Program-made: the position numbers and the translations under genes | Part shown: positions 51,028 to 60,110 of the stretch, piece after piece | How positions within the stretch are numbered: position 1 is the first letter of the stretch | How the letters are laid out: every line of letters starts with the position of its first letter | NCBI GenBank assembly: GCA_003820375.1 | Contig: RPQH01000004.1 | Coordinates: forward strand, 1-64,000 | Reading direction: 5' to 3' | Source: Ignavibacteriota bacterium | GTDB lineage: Bacteria > Bacteroidota > Ignavibacteria > Tepidaquicellales > OLB5 | Length of the DNA stretch: 64,000 nucleotides | The notes under the pieces: model-generated | The model's input: only the letters and a program-made list of their open reading frames with translations | The model's database searches: none | Told to the model about the DNA's origin: nothing

Positions 51028-51711
51028 TTAGTTTAATTTATTTGGGGTATTTGAAAAATCCAAAAAAATATGGAACAATTCTTTAAGATTGCCTTTAAAA
51101 AAGAAATAAGAAATATAATTTTTTTTATTTTTGGTCAATATTTCCTTATTCGAATATGTTGAAATAACTTTTGAATTAATACTCCCTACAATATTATTAA
51201 CTTTGCCATTTAAGACATACCCAAGCATAAAGCCATCAGTTTCATAGATCCCTTTTATAAATTTACCCATTCCAGCATCCTCAACATATTCGTCAACAAG
51301 AAAATTAGCCCGCTTGAATGAAGTATTTTTTTCAGCCAAAAGTTTTGCTTCAATACCAAATTTTATTCTTGGTTTATAACTGAAGTTTGTAATGTGCAAA
51401 TCAAAACGCTTAGCTTTATTAGGATTAACTTCTCCTTTTCTAATTGGTTTTGTGTATTGATGTAGTTCAGGAGCAATATAAAAAGGCAGTTCATCTTCAT
51501 CAATAATCGCTTCAATATGATCATAGAGTCCTGCTGTAATTATAGTTTCATCTTCTGAAAAAACCTTAGTTGAATCAGACAAATAATTTAGATAGCTTCT
51601 CTCAATGATTTCAGTACAATGATTCCTTACATCGCTGTAAAGCTTTAATGCTATTTCACTGTCTAAAAAATTTGTATTTAAAGGACTGTTATGTTCGGAA
51701 ATATATCCCAT
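51028..51711 (-). CDS. Probable restriction endonuclease (PD-(D/E)xK type)
   Basis: 227 aa. RFDLHITNFSYKPRIKFGIEAKLLAEK has the D...ExK arrangement of PD-(D/E)xK nucleases, and ETIITAGLYDHIEAII in the N-terminal half gives a plausible preceding helix. Its ATG overlaps the methylase stop by one base, so it belongs to the same operon. The methylase next door would protect host DNA. The recognition sequence is unknown. Confidence 0.65.
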   Translation of the reverse strand: MGYISEHNSPLNTNFLDSEIALKLYSDVRNHCTEIIERSYLNYLSDSTKVFSEDETIITAGLYDHIEAIIDEDELPFYIAPELHQYTKPIRKGEVNPNKAKRFDLHITNFSYKPRIKFGIEAKLLAEKNTSFKRANFLVDEYVEDAGMGKFIKGIYETDGFMLGYVLNGKVNNIVGSINSKVISTYSNKEILTKNKKNYISYFFFKGNLKELFHIFLDFSNTPNKLN

Positions 51712-54700
51712 TATTTGTTGCGCTGAGTTAAAATTTCTACTATTAAGCTATCGGCATCATTCAGTGCTGCTGCTTTAGACCAAAAACGTTTTTGGTTAGG
51801 TTTAATCAGATAGAAGGTATTTTGTCTTGGAAGATCATATTTTATGATTCTTCTGTAATAAATACTTGCTGAGTGTTGTTTAAATGTTTTTTCATTTATT
51901 TTATAGAGTACATTTGAAATATTTTCTAGTGATTCTTCAATTTCATTTTTTATGGAAGGGCTTTTTTCAAAAACAAACTTTACGCAAACCAATTCATCTT
52001 TTGGAGTAGTGTTCGGATAAATTTCAGATGTAAGGCGGATAGATGAATCTTTAAACTGTTTATTGACAACGTCTAAATAAACTTGTGTATATTGCTTAAT
52101 ATCTTTATCAACACTAACCGATTTCTCTGCACCGCTATTCTTGTAATTTTCTTTCAACACGTTACTGTAATTCAAAATATTTTCAATGAGTGCATGTTCT
52201 GCTTTTGTAATCTTCAATTTATGATATATAATGCTGTCGATTTCTCTTTTAATTGGCTCAATTTTTTGTTTAAACAGTAAATCATCAAACGCATTACTTT
52301 TATAAATAGAGATAATTGAATCAACTTTTGCAGCAATTTCACTAATAGTTTCGTTGTTCAAAATGTAAGGTATAGCTGGAAACGAAGTTGCCTCATTTCT
52401 TTGAATGCGGTTTCTGTCTACACCAATAGACGCGCTTATCTGAATGAAGTAGTAAGTAGCTAAAGAAGAATTTAAACAAGCCGCTGCCGCTTTGTGAAAG
52501 TCATCATCTTTATCTAAAAGTTTTATACCTTTTGAAGCACTAAGATAAGCGCAGTTATAGTCAATGAAAGAACAACATAATTCACCATCTTTTGTCCCTT
52601 CTTTGAAAAGTAAAAGAGGTGGTGAGAACAAATCTCTTTCGTCTGTCCTCAATGATGTATAATCTTTAAATTCATTGAGTTTAATTTTTGGTTTCAGAGT
52701 ATAGTATGGAAAAATATAATCAGTTACAATGAAATGATGTTCGTCTAAGTGTGGATTCCCTCTCCGAGATGCAGTGTTGTCTTTTATCAACCCCATTCCT
52801 TGACAGATTTTGTGCTCATCGAAAGATTCAATTTTATTTAATCTGTTGATGAACTTTATATCACGTAGACTACCATACATTGTAATCTTAAAAATTTTGG
52901 AATTGGGTTTTAATACTTCTTGGATTGGTAAATATTTAATTTCGGAGGCATCAATAGAAATTGTATTTCTGTTTTGAATTGCATCGGTAGTTTTTGGGAC
53001 ACAATAAATAATAGTTTCATTCTCTTTGATTTTACGCAGTTCTCGTTGCTTGTAAATAATGAGTGCCGCTGCTTGTTTCGCTTTTTCAAATAACACATTT
53101 CGTATTACTGAAAAATTAACTATAATTGAAACTTTGTTTCCTGAAAAGAATTTTAGCCGGAAATTATCATCTGTCCCGCTAGTGTTGAATAGAACTTTAG
53201 CTGAGGAAATTAAAGCTATTGTTGCATTAGGAGCAATGGAGGGGCAATAAGAAAGAAAGCCCTTTATAATATCACGTTTTAAATCCCAATGATATTGTCT
53301 AGCCCATGATAAAATTTCATCATCTACATTGCTTCTTTTCCATGGGGGGTTACCAATTATCAAGTCAAATTTTGTAGAAAAAAACATTTCTATTTTTTCT
53401 ATTGGATTTTCTTTAAATTTTTTCCCTTCACGGACGAATGTATTTGCCTGCAAAAGATTTAAACCAAACTTTTCGTCAGCTCTCTGTTCAATTTCTTCTT
53501 TTTTAGTCCAATAAATCAGCGGTTGGAATTTTACTTTGCGTAAAATCTCCTTTGGATTCATGTGATGCAGAAAAGATAGATACAAACTAAATGCTGTTAT
53601 TTTGATTGCTTCAGGATGAATTTCAATCCCGTAAATGTTGTTGAGTAATAACTCGGTCAGGGTTTCTTTTGATAGTTCCGTCTGTTTGTTGGCGTATTTC
53701 CATCTCTCTATAATACGCTTAAAACCTTCTACTAAAAAAATTCCACTGCCACACGCAGGATCAAGGATTTTTATTTTGTAATTAGTATCGTATTTACTCG
53801 GCATTGGCAAGACTTCGTTGTATACAAATTCAACCAGCATTTGTGGAGTGTAATATGCGCCTAATTCACGTTTCCCTTTAGTTTTATTATCGATAATTAT
53901 ATTTTTAGTTATATCTTCTTCACTCATAAACTCTTCGTAAATTGCACTTATCAATTCAATCGGAATATGTTTAAAATCAAAAAAATTAAAAAAGTACTTT
54001 TGTCCCGTCTGTAAATCAGTTTCATGAGTGAAGCATTCGTAAATCAGATTTAATATATTAGGTTTTTTAAGAATTGCTGATTCTTCATTTGCTGTTATTG
54101 GGAATAAATCACCATTAAATTTTTCTTTTAGAAAAGAAAACAGGACGTAGGTTTCTTTCGGATAATTTTGAAGCAGTGTAAAGAAGTTGTCCGCAACTTT
54201 CGTTTCTGTTTTAATATCCTTTTTACTTAGAATCTCCCTTTGTTCCAAGTACAAGGTAAACAAGCTTCTACCCAACAAATCGTGAATCGTGCTAAAACTA
54301 AGATTGTAAGAATCGTGCAGTTGTTTCCTAGCCTCTCTTAATTGACTGATTAGTTTTTTATCCACTCGTTGGTGGGTGCTTAGGTGCAATTCGTATCCAA
54401 AAACTTTTTCGCTATCCAGTTTTGCCTGGCTTAATATCTCAGCTAATCGTTCAAGGTCATGGTCAGTTGTGCTAAATTCAGCCTTTTCAATGCGAGAAAT
54501 TTCATACGGATTATTTACTGGTTTTGCATAATTATCAATAATTTTGATTACATCAGGTGTAATAATAAGTGTTAATGGAGTTCTGCATTCATTCCAAAAG
54601 CGCTTGTGAAGCTCAATAACCAAGTTATTGTCATAACTGCTTAGTTTTTTGATATATATTATCGGTGTAGTATCTGTGAAATAGATTGCATCTAACTGAA

Positions 54701-54854
54701 GACTTTCATCACGGAAGGCATTACTTGCTATGTAGTATTGAAATGCAAACTTGCTGCTGTTGGGTTTGTTGTTTTGTTGTTTTGTAATTAAACCTTTTTG
54801 CCAACCAGCTTTAGAAGAGATTTTTCGAAGAATTTTATTTGTATCAGTCGGCAA
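51711..54854 (-). CDS. N6-adenine DNA methyltransferase of a type II (IIG-like) system
   Basis: 1047 aa. GAYYTPQMLVEFV, motif I KILDPACGSGIFLVEGF (residues 365-371 core), and catalytic motif IV DLIIGNPPWKRS near residue 500 are intact; NIYGIEIHPEAIKITAFSLYLSF is motif II. The first 300 residues and the last 400 are likely target-recognition and accessory regions, as in Eco57I-like enzymes. The nuclease seems to be on the separate 227-aa protein. The gene lies between the tRNA-Asn and tRNA-Thr halves, so it came as a mobile cargo. Confidence 0.85.
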   Translation of the reverse strand: MPTDTNKILRKISSKAGWQKGLITKQQNNKPNSSKFAFQYYIASNAFRDESLQLDAIYFTDTTPIIYIKKLSSYDNNLVIELHKRFWNECRTPLTLIITPDVIKIIDNYAKPVNNPYEISRIEKAEFSTTDHDLERLAEILSQAKLDSEKVFGYELHLSTHQRVDKKLISQLREARKQLHDSYNLSFSTIHDLLGRSLFTLYLEQREILSKKDIKTETKVADNFFTLLQNYPKETYVLFSFLKEKFNGDLFPITANEESAILKKPNILNLIYECFTHETDLQTGQKYFFNFFDFKHIPIELISAIYEEFMSEEDITKNIIIDNKTKGKRELGAYYTPQMLVEFVYNEVLPMPSKYDTNYKIKILDPACGSGIFLVEGFKRIIERWKYANKQTELSKETLTELLLNNIYGIEIHPEAIKITAFSLYLSFLHHMNPKEILRKVKFQPLIYWTKKEEIEQRADEKFGLNLLQANTFVREGKKFKENPIEKIEMFFSTKFDLIIGNPPWKRSNVDDEILSWARQYHWDLKRDIIKGFLSYCPSIAPNATIALISSAKVLFNTSGTDDNFRLKFFSGNKVSIIVNFSVIRNVLFEKAKQAAALIIYKQRELRKIKENETIIYCVPKTTDAIQNRNTISIDASEIKYLPIQEVLKPNSKIFKITMYGSLRDIKFINRLNKIESFDEHKICQGMGLIKDNTASRRGNPHLDEHHFIVTDYIFPYYTLKPKIKLNEFKDYTSLRTDERDLFSPPLLLFKEGTKDGELCCSFIDYNCAYLSASKGIKLLDKDDDFHKAAAACLNSSLATYYFIQISASIGVDRNRIQRNEATSFPAIPYILNNETISEIAAKVDSIISIYKSNAFDDLLFKQKIEPIKREIDSIIYHKLKITKAEHALIENILNYSNVLKENYKNSGAEKSVSVDKDIKQYTQVYLDVVNKQFKDSSIRLTSEIYPNTTPKDELVCVKFVFEKSPSIKNEIEESLENISNVLYKINEKTFKQHSASIYYRRIIKYDLPRQNTFYLIKPNQKRFWSKAAALNDADSLIVEILTQRNK

Positions 54855-55304
54855 CTTAATTATTAATTTTAAAAATTTAATTTTAGATCAATTTTTATTT
54901 TCTAACTCTGTCAAGTTACAAAAAAAAATTCTTGTAAACAGTATCTTACAATGGTACTTTTTTAAGTTAACTTTTATTAAAATAGACTAAAACACAAAAA
55001 TCCCGCACATGAGGGTTTTTAGCTGAAATTGTTCAATATTTACAAATTCTTAATATACTCTCATGCTGTATAAGAGATAGAACAGTAATTTAAAAACAAA
55101 TAATAAGTAAAATTCTAACAATATCGATATTTAAGGATTATTAATTTACTCTTTAGCACTAATAATTGTTCAGTAATCATCATAAAGAGAACTCGCTACG
55201 ATTTGGCTACGGTTTATAAAGAAATAAGGGTATTATATAGATAATAGAGAATATAATACCAGCGAAATTTTGCAATTTACAGTAAGTATAGTTTTTGAAA
55301 GTGA
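54855..55304. other. Intergenic region with a weak hairpin and an integrase-tail-like relic
   Basis: No gene. AAAAATCCC-GCACATGA-GGGTTTTT at about 54997-55017 is a small hairpin. GCTACGATTTGGCTACGGTTTATAAAG at about 55194-55220 resembles the GGCTACGATTTATA at 39312, i.e. the same position upstream of the other tRNA half. Confidence 0.45.
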
Positions 55305-55346
55305 TTTGTAATCAGCAGGTCGGGGGTTCAAGTCCCTTCGCCAGCT
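55305..55346 (+). tRNA. 3' half of tRNA-Thr(TGT) at an integration junction
   Basis: TTTGTAA is the anticodon loop (TGT), then TCAGC, AGGTC, the T arm GGGGGTTCAAGTCCCTT and the acceptor strand CGCCAGC. The 5' half is missing: the bases before the loop do not pair with TCAGC. An attachment-site relic. Confidence 0.8.
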
Positions 55347-55358
55347 CAAAAAAAATAA

Positions 55359-55390
55359 GGCACTTAGAATAAAAACTGAGTGCTTTTTTA
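55359..55390 (+). terminator. Terminator attached to the tRNA-Thr half
   Basis: GGCACTTAG-AATAAAAA-CTGAGTGC then TTTTTT; nearly identical to the hairpin after the tRNA-Asp half. Confidence 0.8.
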
Positions 55391-55472
55391 TTTATTGGTT
55401 TTATAAAAGAATGGACACATAAGGAAGTTAAGATACAAAATGATATAATATCATAAGTCAATTATATTATTT

Positions 55473-56417
55473 CTAAATAATTGTTGCTGAAATTCTTTTT
55501 ATTAGTTTATCATATAATTCTTCACCTGTTTCCCACACAATATAATTTTTGTGGTTCACATCAAAATGAATTTTATCAAACCAGTCTTTGCGGCATGTAT
55601 AAATGACGTCTATACCTATTCCCTGAGCAAAGCCTGCTTCAAAGTATACACCGCCCCTATTCCCGGTAAAGTCAGCTATCAAAAATTTGCTTTTCCTAAT
55701 TTCTGAAATGATATTATCAACAATATCACTGTTAAAATCGATGTTATCGATTTTTAACGGCTTAAAATGCTTCTCACCTTCTAAAAGAATACCGTCGAGT
55801 GTCTTTCCCTCAATTGCCGGACACATGTAGTTTTCAAACACACCCTCAATCTCTTTGTCAAGCCACATAGCTACAAAAGACTGCGTACTGATAATTGGTT
55901 TAGTGAGTAGTTCTTCTGCTTTTTCTATACCTTTAAAAGATAAAACAAAATACTGGAGAGATGTAACAGATTCCAGATATCCTTCCTCTTTGAGCAATTT
56001 TATCATCTGCTTTAATTCGTCATGATCTTTTGCATAACCAATAGCTGGGTAATAATCATATGCAGTTGCTTTAAAGAACGTTTCGCTTTTTCTGTAAAAA
56101 TAAAGTATCAGCTTATCGAGTCGCTGTCGCATTGTGGTTGGTAATGTGACGGAATGGATCAAGCTTTCAAAATTTTCTTCCATTATTGCTTGTTCGTCTA
56201 AATGCAATTCAAAGCGTTCCCTAATCACACCTGCTAATATGTTTCTGCTGTTAGCAAATTTTTCACAAATATCAGATGGTAAATTATGACGAGATTCATA
56301 TGTTATTAAATATCTACCGCAATTGGGACAGTTCATTTCTTCAATATCTGCTAGTCCATGAACTTTAATTACTGCTTTTTCTTCACAAAAGATGCATTGT
56401 ATAAGAGTTTCTGTCAT
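55473..56417 (-). CDS. Zinc-ribbon plus nucleoside-deoxyribosyltransferase/TIR-like protein
   Basis: 314 aa from ATG 56417. N-terminal CIFCEEKA...MNCPNCGRY is a zinc ribbon. A helical middle with a winged-helix-like part (LKQMIKLLKEEGYLESVTSLQYFVLSFKGIEKAEEL) follows. The C-terminal 130 residues (FVAMWLDKEIEGVFENYMCPAIE...KSKFLIADFTGNRGGVYFEAGFAQGIGIDVIYTCRKD) have the nucleoside 2-deoxyribosyltransferase/TIR-like fold with the conserved Glu in GVYFEAG. Relatives of this build occur in defence loci; NAD or nucleotide hydrolysis is possible but not shown. It lies directly next to the tRNA-Thr half. Confidence 0.75.
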   Translation of the reverse strand: MTETLIQCIFCEEKAVIKVHGLADIEEMNCPNCGRYLITYESRHNLPSDICEKFANSRNILAGVIRERFELHLDEQAIMEENFESLIHSVTLPTTMRQRLDKLILYFYRKSETFFKATAYDYYPAIGYAKDHDELKQMIKLLKEEGYLESVTSLQYFVLSFKGIEKAEELLTKPIISTQSFVAMWLDKEIEGVFENYMCPAIEGKTLDGILLEGEKHFKPLKIDNIDFNSDIVDNIISEIRKSKFLIADFTGNRGGVYFEAGFAQGIGIDVIYTCRKDWFDKIHFDVNHKNYIVWETGEELYDKLIKRISATII

Positions 56418-56616
56418 TGTTGTAAAATAAATTTTTAGTAACAATTATGGCATTAGAAATTTCAAACATGTCATTCATTTTAATCTAATAACCTATAAAA
56501 TATAAAGAAAATACCATAGAAAAACTACAAATAGGTGTTCACTTGTTGTTGTTTTTTTGAATAAAATATAAAGAAATTAATTTGTATTTTGCATGAACTA
56601 TAATATTTTAATTTTA

Positions 56617-56838
56617 ATGGAACTTACAAGTTTAAATTTCCATAAGGGAGATATTGTACGCTTGAAATCGGGCAGCCCCCAAATGACAATTCAGGCAATT
56701 ACAAATAATGGTTTGGTTGACTGCATATGGTTTGATAAAGACGGCAAGCATGTTGAATCATTTCCTGTTGAAACACTGGAAAAAGTCGATTCTAATGAGT
56801 CATCTATAAGTTTTCAGCTTAGGGAAAAAAGGTATTAA
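56617..56838 (+). CDS. DUF2158/YodC-like small protein
   Basis: About 73 aa from the internal ATG 56617. FHKGDIVRLKSGSPQMTIQAITNNGLVDCIWFDKDGKHVESFPVETLEKV follows the YodC pattern (F..GD.V.LKSGGP.MTV......V.C.WFD......e.Fp...L). Unknown function, usually a small beta-barrel. A second copy-type start 8 codons earlier is possible. Confidence 0.8.
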   Translation: MELTSLNFHKGDIVRLKSGSPQMTIQAITNNGLVDCIWFDKDGKHVESFPVETLEKVDSNESSISFQLREKRY

Positions 56839-57000
56839 TATATTCTACATTAAACCAATTAACATGATAGTTAGTTGAACCAGAAGAAACAAACTTATAT
56901 ACTCATAACAAATTCTTAAAATATAATATCGAATCTTATCTTTTATATCAGAATTAATCTGTGATTCATCTAATTAGTACCTTATTGATTAATTCTGTCA

Positions 57001-57219
57001 CTATATTTTTGCTTCGCATTCTTCACATAAATTGATATACTGAATTTTACTTGTTTCAATTACTTCATCACCACTGTTGATAATTTTCATTTTAATATGG
57101 TTTTTACAAAATGTTTTCTTACATTTGGCACATTCATAATAAGATTCGTCTTCTTTATGTTCATTATTGTTCAAATCTTTTGGTAAAAAGAATTCTATAC
57201 CACATTTAGTACATTTCAT
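57001..57219 (-). CDS. Small zinc-finger protein
   Basis: 72 aa from ATG 57219, which has GGAGG 5 bases upstream; the track begins at a TTG in the ribosome site. Cys pairs CTKC, CAKC, C..H and CEEC can bind two zinc ions, AN1/RING-like in spacing. It overlaps the 3' end of the gene upstream by 14 bases, so the two form an operon. Function unknown. Confidence 0.65.
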   Translation of the reverse strand: MKCTKCGIEFFLPKDLNNNEHKEDESYYECAKCKKTFCKNHIKMKIINSGDEVIETSKIQYINLCEECEAKI

Positions 57220-57439
57220 CGGTACCTCCAAAATATAAATTAGATGTCATACTAAGATACCCCTGCACAATTGCACCACTATATAATATTGCAGAGGCAA
57301 CATGTGTTGTAGAACCATTTGTTTCCATTAGTTTAATAGTATCATCCGCGATTTTTTCACATATTTCTCTGTGTGGTGTACCATTTGATTCAAAATAAAC
57401 TTTGTACCCGTTGTAAACTTCATTCATAACTATTCTCAT
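57206..57439 (-). CDS. Small hypothetical protein
   Basis: 77 aa; a second Met (MNEVYNGYK) is an alternative start. NGTPHREICEKIADDTIKLMETNGSTTHVASAILYSGAIVQGYLSM has a helical part with small residues, possibly a membrane-associated helix. It lies 12 bases after the TPR-like gene and overlaps the zinc-finger gene. No family recognised. Confidence 0.5.
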   Translation of the reverse strand: MRIVMNEVYNGYKVYFESNGTPHREICEKIADDTIKLMETNGSTTHVASAILYSGAIVQGYLSMTSNLYFGGTDEMY

Positions 57440-57451
57440 TTTTATTCTCCT

Positions 57452-57706
57452 TTATAATCCTAAAATTTTTCTTGCTGAGGGTAATTCAGGCTCAATACTA
57501 AGTGCCAAAGTAGCATATTGTCTTGCTTTAACTATATCATTGTCTTCCACCGCAGCTTTCGCTATTTCTGCATAAACAACTACTAATATATCAGGGTCTA
57601 ATTCGCTTAAATTGTCTTCTAGTATTTTAATACCTGCTTTGTAATTGCCTATTGCAATTTGTTCAACTCCCTGTAAATATATTAATCTTGATTCTTCGAA
57701 ATTCAT
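57452..57706 (-). CDS. Short TPR-like helical-repeat protein
   Basis: 84 aa. LQGVEQIAIGNYKAGIKILEDNLSELDP and YAEIAKAAVEDNDIVKARQYATLALSIEPELPSARKILG look like two tetratricopeptide repeats (A..G....A...Y..A......P). First gene of a three-gene minus-strand operon with the two small genes that follow. Probably a protein-protein adaptor; partner unknown. Confidence 0.6.
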   Translation of the reverse strand: MNFEESRLIYLQGVEQIAIGNYKAGIKILEDNLSELDPDILVVVYAEIAKAAVEDNDIVKARQYATLALSIEPELPSARKILGL

Positions 57707-58036
57707 TAATTCTCCTATTAATAAATTTATATTATTTAATAATATTTATTTATTTCAAACTATTCAATTCAAAATATATGTATTAAATAGTCAGCAGTTA
57801 AAAAAATTAAAATACGTGGAAAGATTAAATGTTATATGATATATTTGGTGTTGCTTAGCCAACATTAAATAATACAATTATAATTTAATAAATCATTGCA
57901 ATTCTTATGATGACTTGGAATAATTGAAATAGATAACTAAATTTGCAAATACTGATGTATTATAAAAACAACCAGTTTTTTAAAATTTGTTAATAACACT
58001 CTCATAATTGAGAGGATGGCAAAAGGAGGACTTATT

Positions 58037-58582
58037 ATGCCAGTAATACAACATTTGGATACAGCATTAGATATTGCCAAACGGAAAAAGGAAGAAATGG
58101 AATTTCGTACCAAACGGCATAACTTTCTTAACTCAAAAGAAGGTGTAGAAAAAGCTAATGCTGAATTTCAATTATTAGTAAATTCACTAAAAACAAAATT
58201 TGCCGATATAAAGGAAGTATTTCCCAATTTCGAGATAGAAAATAAAGAAATGAATTCATTGATAATTAAAGGTAATTACTTACTCTTAAATGTAGATTGG
58301 TATAATCCTATTGCAGATACGTTATTAGAAATTGACCCGTATAAAAAAGCATGTCTGAAAGTGCTAATTAGAAAAGGAAAAATGTCAGACCGTTATAATG
58401 ACATGCAAAACTATATAAACATATATAATAAAGTTTATCATTATAATCTGTTTTATGGTAATGTATATGGGTGGGAATTGGAAGGTGTTAATAAAGCGAA
58501 TGGTATAGATGGAACAGATAAATACGAAACGGCGGATGAATTAGCAGAGACAATATTACAAAGTCTCGTTTCTAATATTTAA
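58037..58582 (+). CDS. Hypothetical protein
   Basis: 181 aa from ATG 58037, chosen because AAAGGAGG lies 8 bases upstream, one of the strongest ribosome sites in the window; the track starts 7 codons earlier. N-terminal helix (DIAKRKKEEMEFRTKRHNFLNSKEGVEKANAEFQLLVNSLKTKF) then mixed alpha/beta (LIIKGNYLLLNVDWYNPIADTLLEIDPYKKACLKVLI). No family recognised. Followed after 21 bases by a membrane protein gene, probably the same operon. Confidence 0.55.
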   Translation: MPVIQHLDTALDIAKRKKEEMEFRTKRHNFLNSKEGVEKANAEFQLLVNSLKTKFADIKEVFPNFEIENKEMNSLIIKGNYLLLNVDWYNPIADTLLEIDPYKKACLKVLIRKGKMSDRYNDMQNYINIYNKVYHYNLFYGNVYGWELEGVNKANGIDGTDKYETADELAETILQSLVSNI

Positions 58583-58603
58583 ATGCATATTTAAGATTGT
58601 TCT

Positions 58604-59470
58604 ATGGTATCAACAATTATTTATTTGGTAATGTTATTTGTATTTTCAGTTGGGATATGGCACATGTTCTCTACAAAAAAGAAAGATAAAATAACATTCC
58701 ACAGTTATCTTAATAAACATGCTGGTGTTGTTCAAACATATTTAGTCATTATATCGCTCCTTTTTGTAATTGTCACAGTGCTTGACACAGGTGAAGTATT
58801 TACCCTTAATAAGAATCAATTAATAGCAACACAAAATCAATTAGAGATTACAAAGTCAGCACTCGATAGTAGTGCTAAAGCAAATGGTAGAATAATTCAT
58901 TATTTAGATTCAATTTCTAAGTCCTCTATGGGACTATTAACTAATGTTAATTCCATCTCTGATACAATTTCAAGATTTCCTAATAAATTAAATACAGTAT
59001 CGAATAGCTTAAGTTCGTTAAATCTTATAACAAAAAAATATACGGATGCAACTGAGAAAGAATTCGATAAAGAAGCTGATATACAGTTTAATTACATAAG
59101 TCAAAAAGACAGGGATATTTCATTCCAATTAGTAAACGTTGGTGAAGTAATTGGTTATATTGACAGGATTATAATATCAATCCCAAATTTAGATTGCGAT
59201 ATTAGTCTTCAATCAAGAAATATTGGGTTTAGTAATGATTTTACAGATAATAATGATTCAACTAAATATTTTGGGTGGGCTGATTTTGGTTATCTTATTC
59301 CAAAAGAGTCAAAAATATTAAGAGCTGAGTTTAGCTATAATCCAAATGAATTTACTTCTGACACTAGAGTTAATGTAACAATTCAAATTGTTTTTCATTC
59401 TTTAAATCAAAAGGGGAAAATAGTTACAAAAGATTTTGAATATACTTTAAAGTATACTAATGATCAATAA
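58604..59470 (+). CDS. Membrane protein with coiled-coil and beta-rich domain
   Basis: 288 aa. Two membrane helices (STIIYLVMLFVFSVGIWHMF and GVVQTYLVIISLLFVIVTVL), then a coiled coil (NQLIATQNQLEITKSALDSSAKANGRIIHYLDSI...LSSLNLITKKYTDATEKEF), then a beta-sandwich-like C-terminus (DISFQLVNVGEVIGYIDRIIISIPNLDCDISLQSRN). Unknown function; the topology resembles envelope-spanning sensor or spacer proteins. Operon with the preceding gene. Confidence 0.55.
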   Translation: MVSTIIYLVMLFVFSVGIWHMFSTKKKDKITFHSYLNKHAGVVQTYLVIISLLFVIVTVLDTGEVFTLNKNQLIATQNQLEITKSALDSSAKANGRIIHYLDSISKSSMGLLTNVNSISDTISRFPNKLNTVSNSLSSLNLITKKYTDATEKEFDKEADIQFNYISQKDRDISFQLVNVGEVIGYIDRIIISIPNLDCDISLQSRNIGFSNDFTDNNDSTKYFGWADFGYLIPKESKILRAEFSYNPNEFTSDTRVNVTIQIVFHSLNQKGKIVTKDFEYTLKYTNDQ

Positions 59471-59675
59471 AATTATTAGCGAAAATTCTTTTTATTACTA
59501 TTGAAACATTTTTCAGTATTTTTTCACCATAATTTCAAGTTCAGAGTGTCAGTCTGCACTGATGTACGATAACCTCTTTGTGTTGCAATCTACCAACGTC
59601 CTCGATGTTCATTCATCCTGTAATTGAAAAATATCCATGAGACACACTGGCAGTACAAAGAATTTGTCGTAATAC

Positions 59676-60110
59676 TTAAACAGGAATTTTATTCAGCAGA
59701 AGCCAGTATAATCCTATCTCACTTACTGCTTTCATGAATCCTTCAAACTCTACTGGTTTTACAATATAGCTGTTTACTCCCAGCTTATAGCTTTCAACAA
59801 TATCTTTTTCTTCGTTTGATGATGTAAGCACTACAACAGGAATATTTCTTGTGAGCTCGCTACATCTTATCTCTTTCAGAACTTGTAATCCATTAACTTT
59901 AGGAAGTTTCAAATCAAGAAGAATAACTTTAGGCTTGGCATCATTATTTAAATATTCTCCCCGTGAAAACAGGTAGTCAAGTGCTTCTTCCCCATCGGTA
60001 ACGGTATGAATATTGTTTGTAATCTTACCTTTTTTTAAAGCCCTTCTTGTTAATTCTGCATCATGTGGATTGTCTTCTACGAGCAATATCTCTATATCAC
60101 TGTAATTCAT
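59676..60110 (-). CDS. Single-domain response regulator
   Basis: 144 aa. [18 protein letters not shown] (Glu12, Asp13), phosphoacceptor Asp66 in VILLDLKLP, Thr in VVVLTSS and Lys118 in YIVKPVEF: a complete receiver, of the Rcp1-type group found next to phytochrome-like kinases. No output domain, so it must act through protein contact. Start overlaps the kinase gene by 14 bases; it is the partner of that kinase. Confidence 0.9.
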   Translation of the reverse strand: MNYSDIEILLVEDNPHDAELTRRALKKGKITNNIHTVTDGEEALDYLFSRGEYLNNDAKPKVILLDLKLPKVNGLQVLKEIRCSELTRNIPVVVLTSSNEEKDIVESYKLGVNSYIVKPVEFEGFMKAVSEIGLYWLLLNKIPV

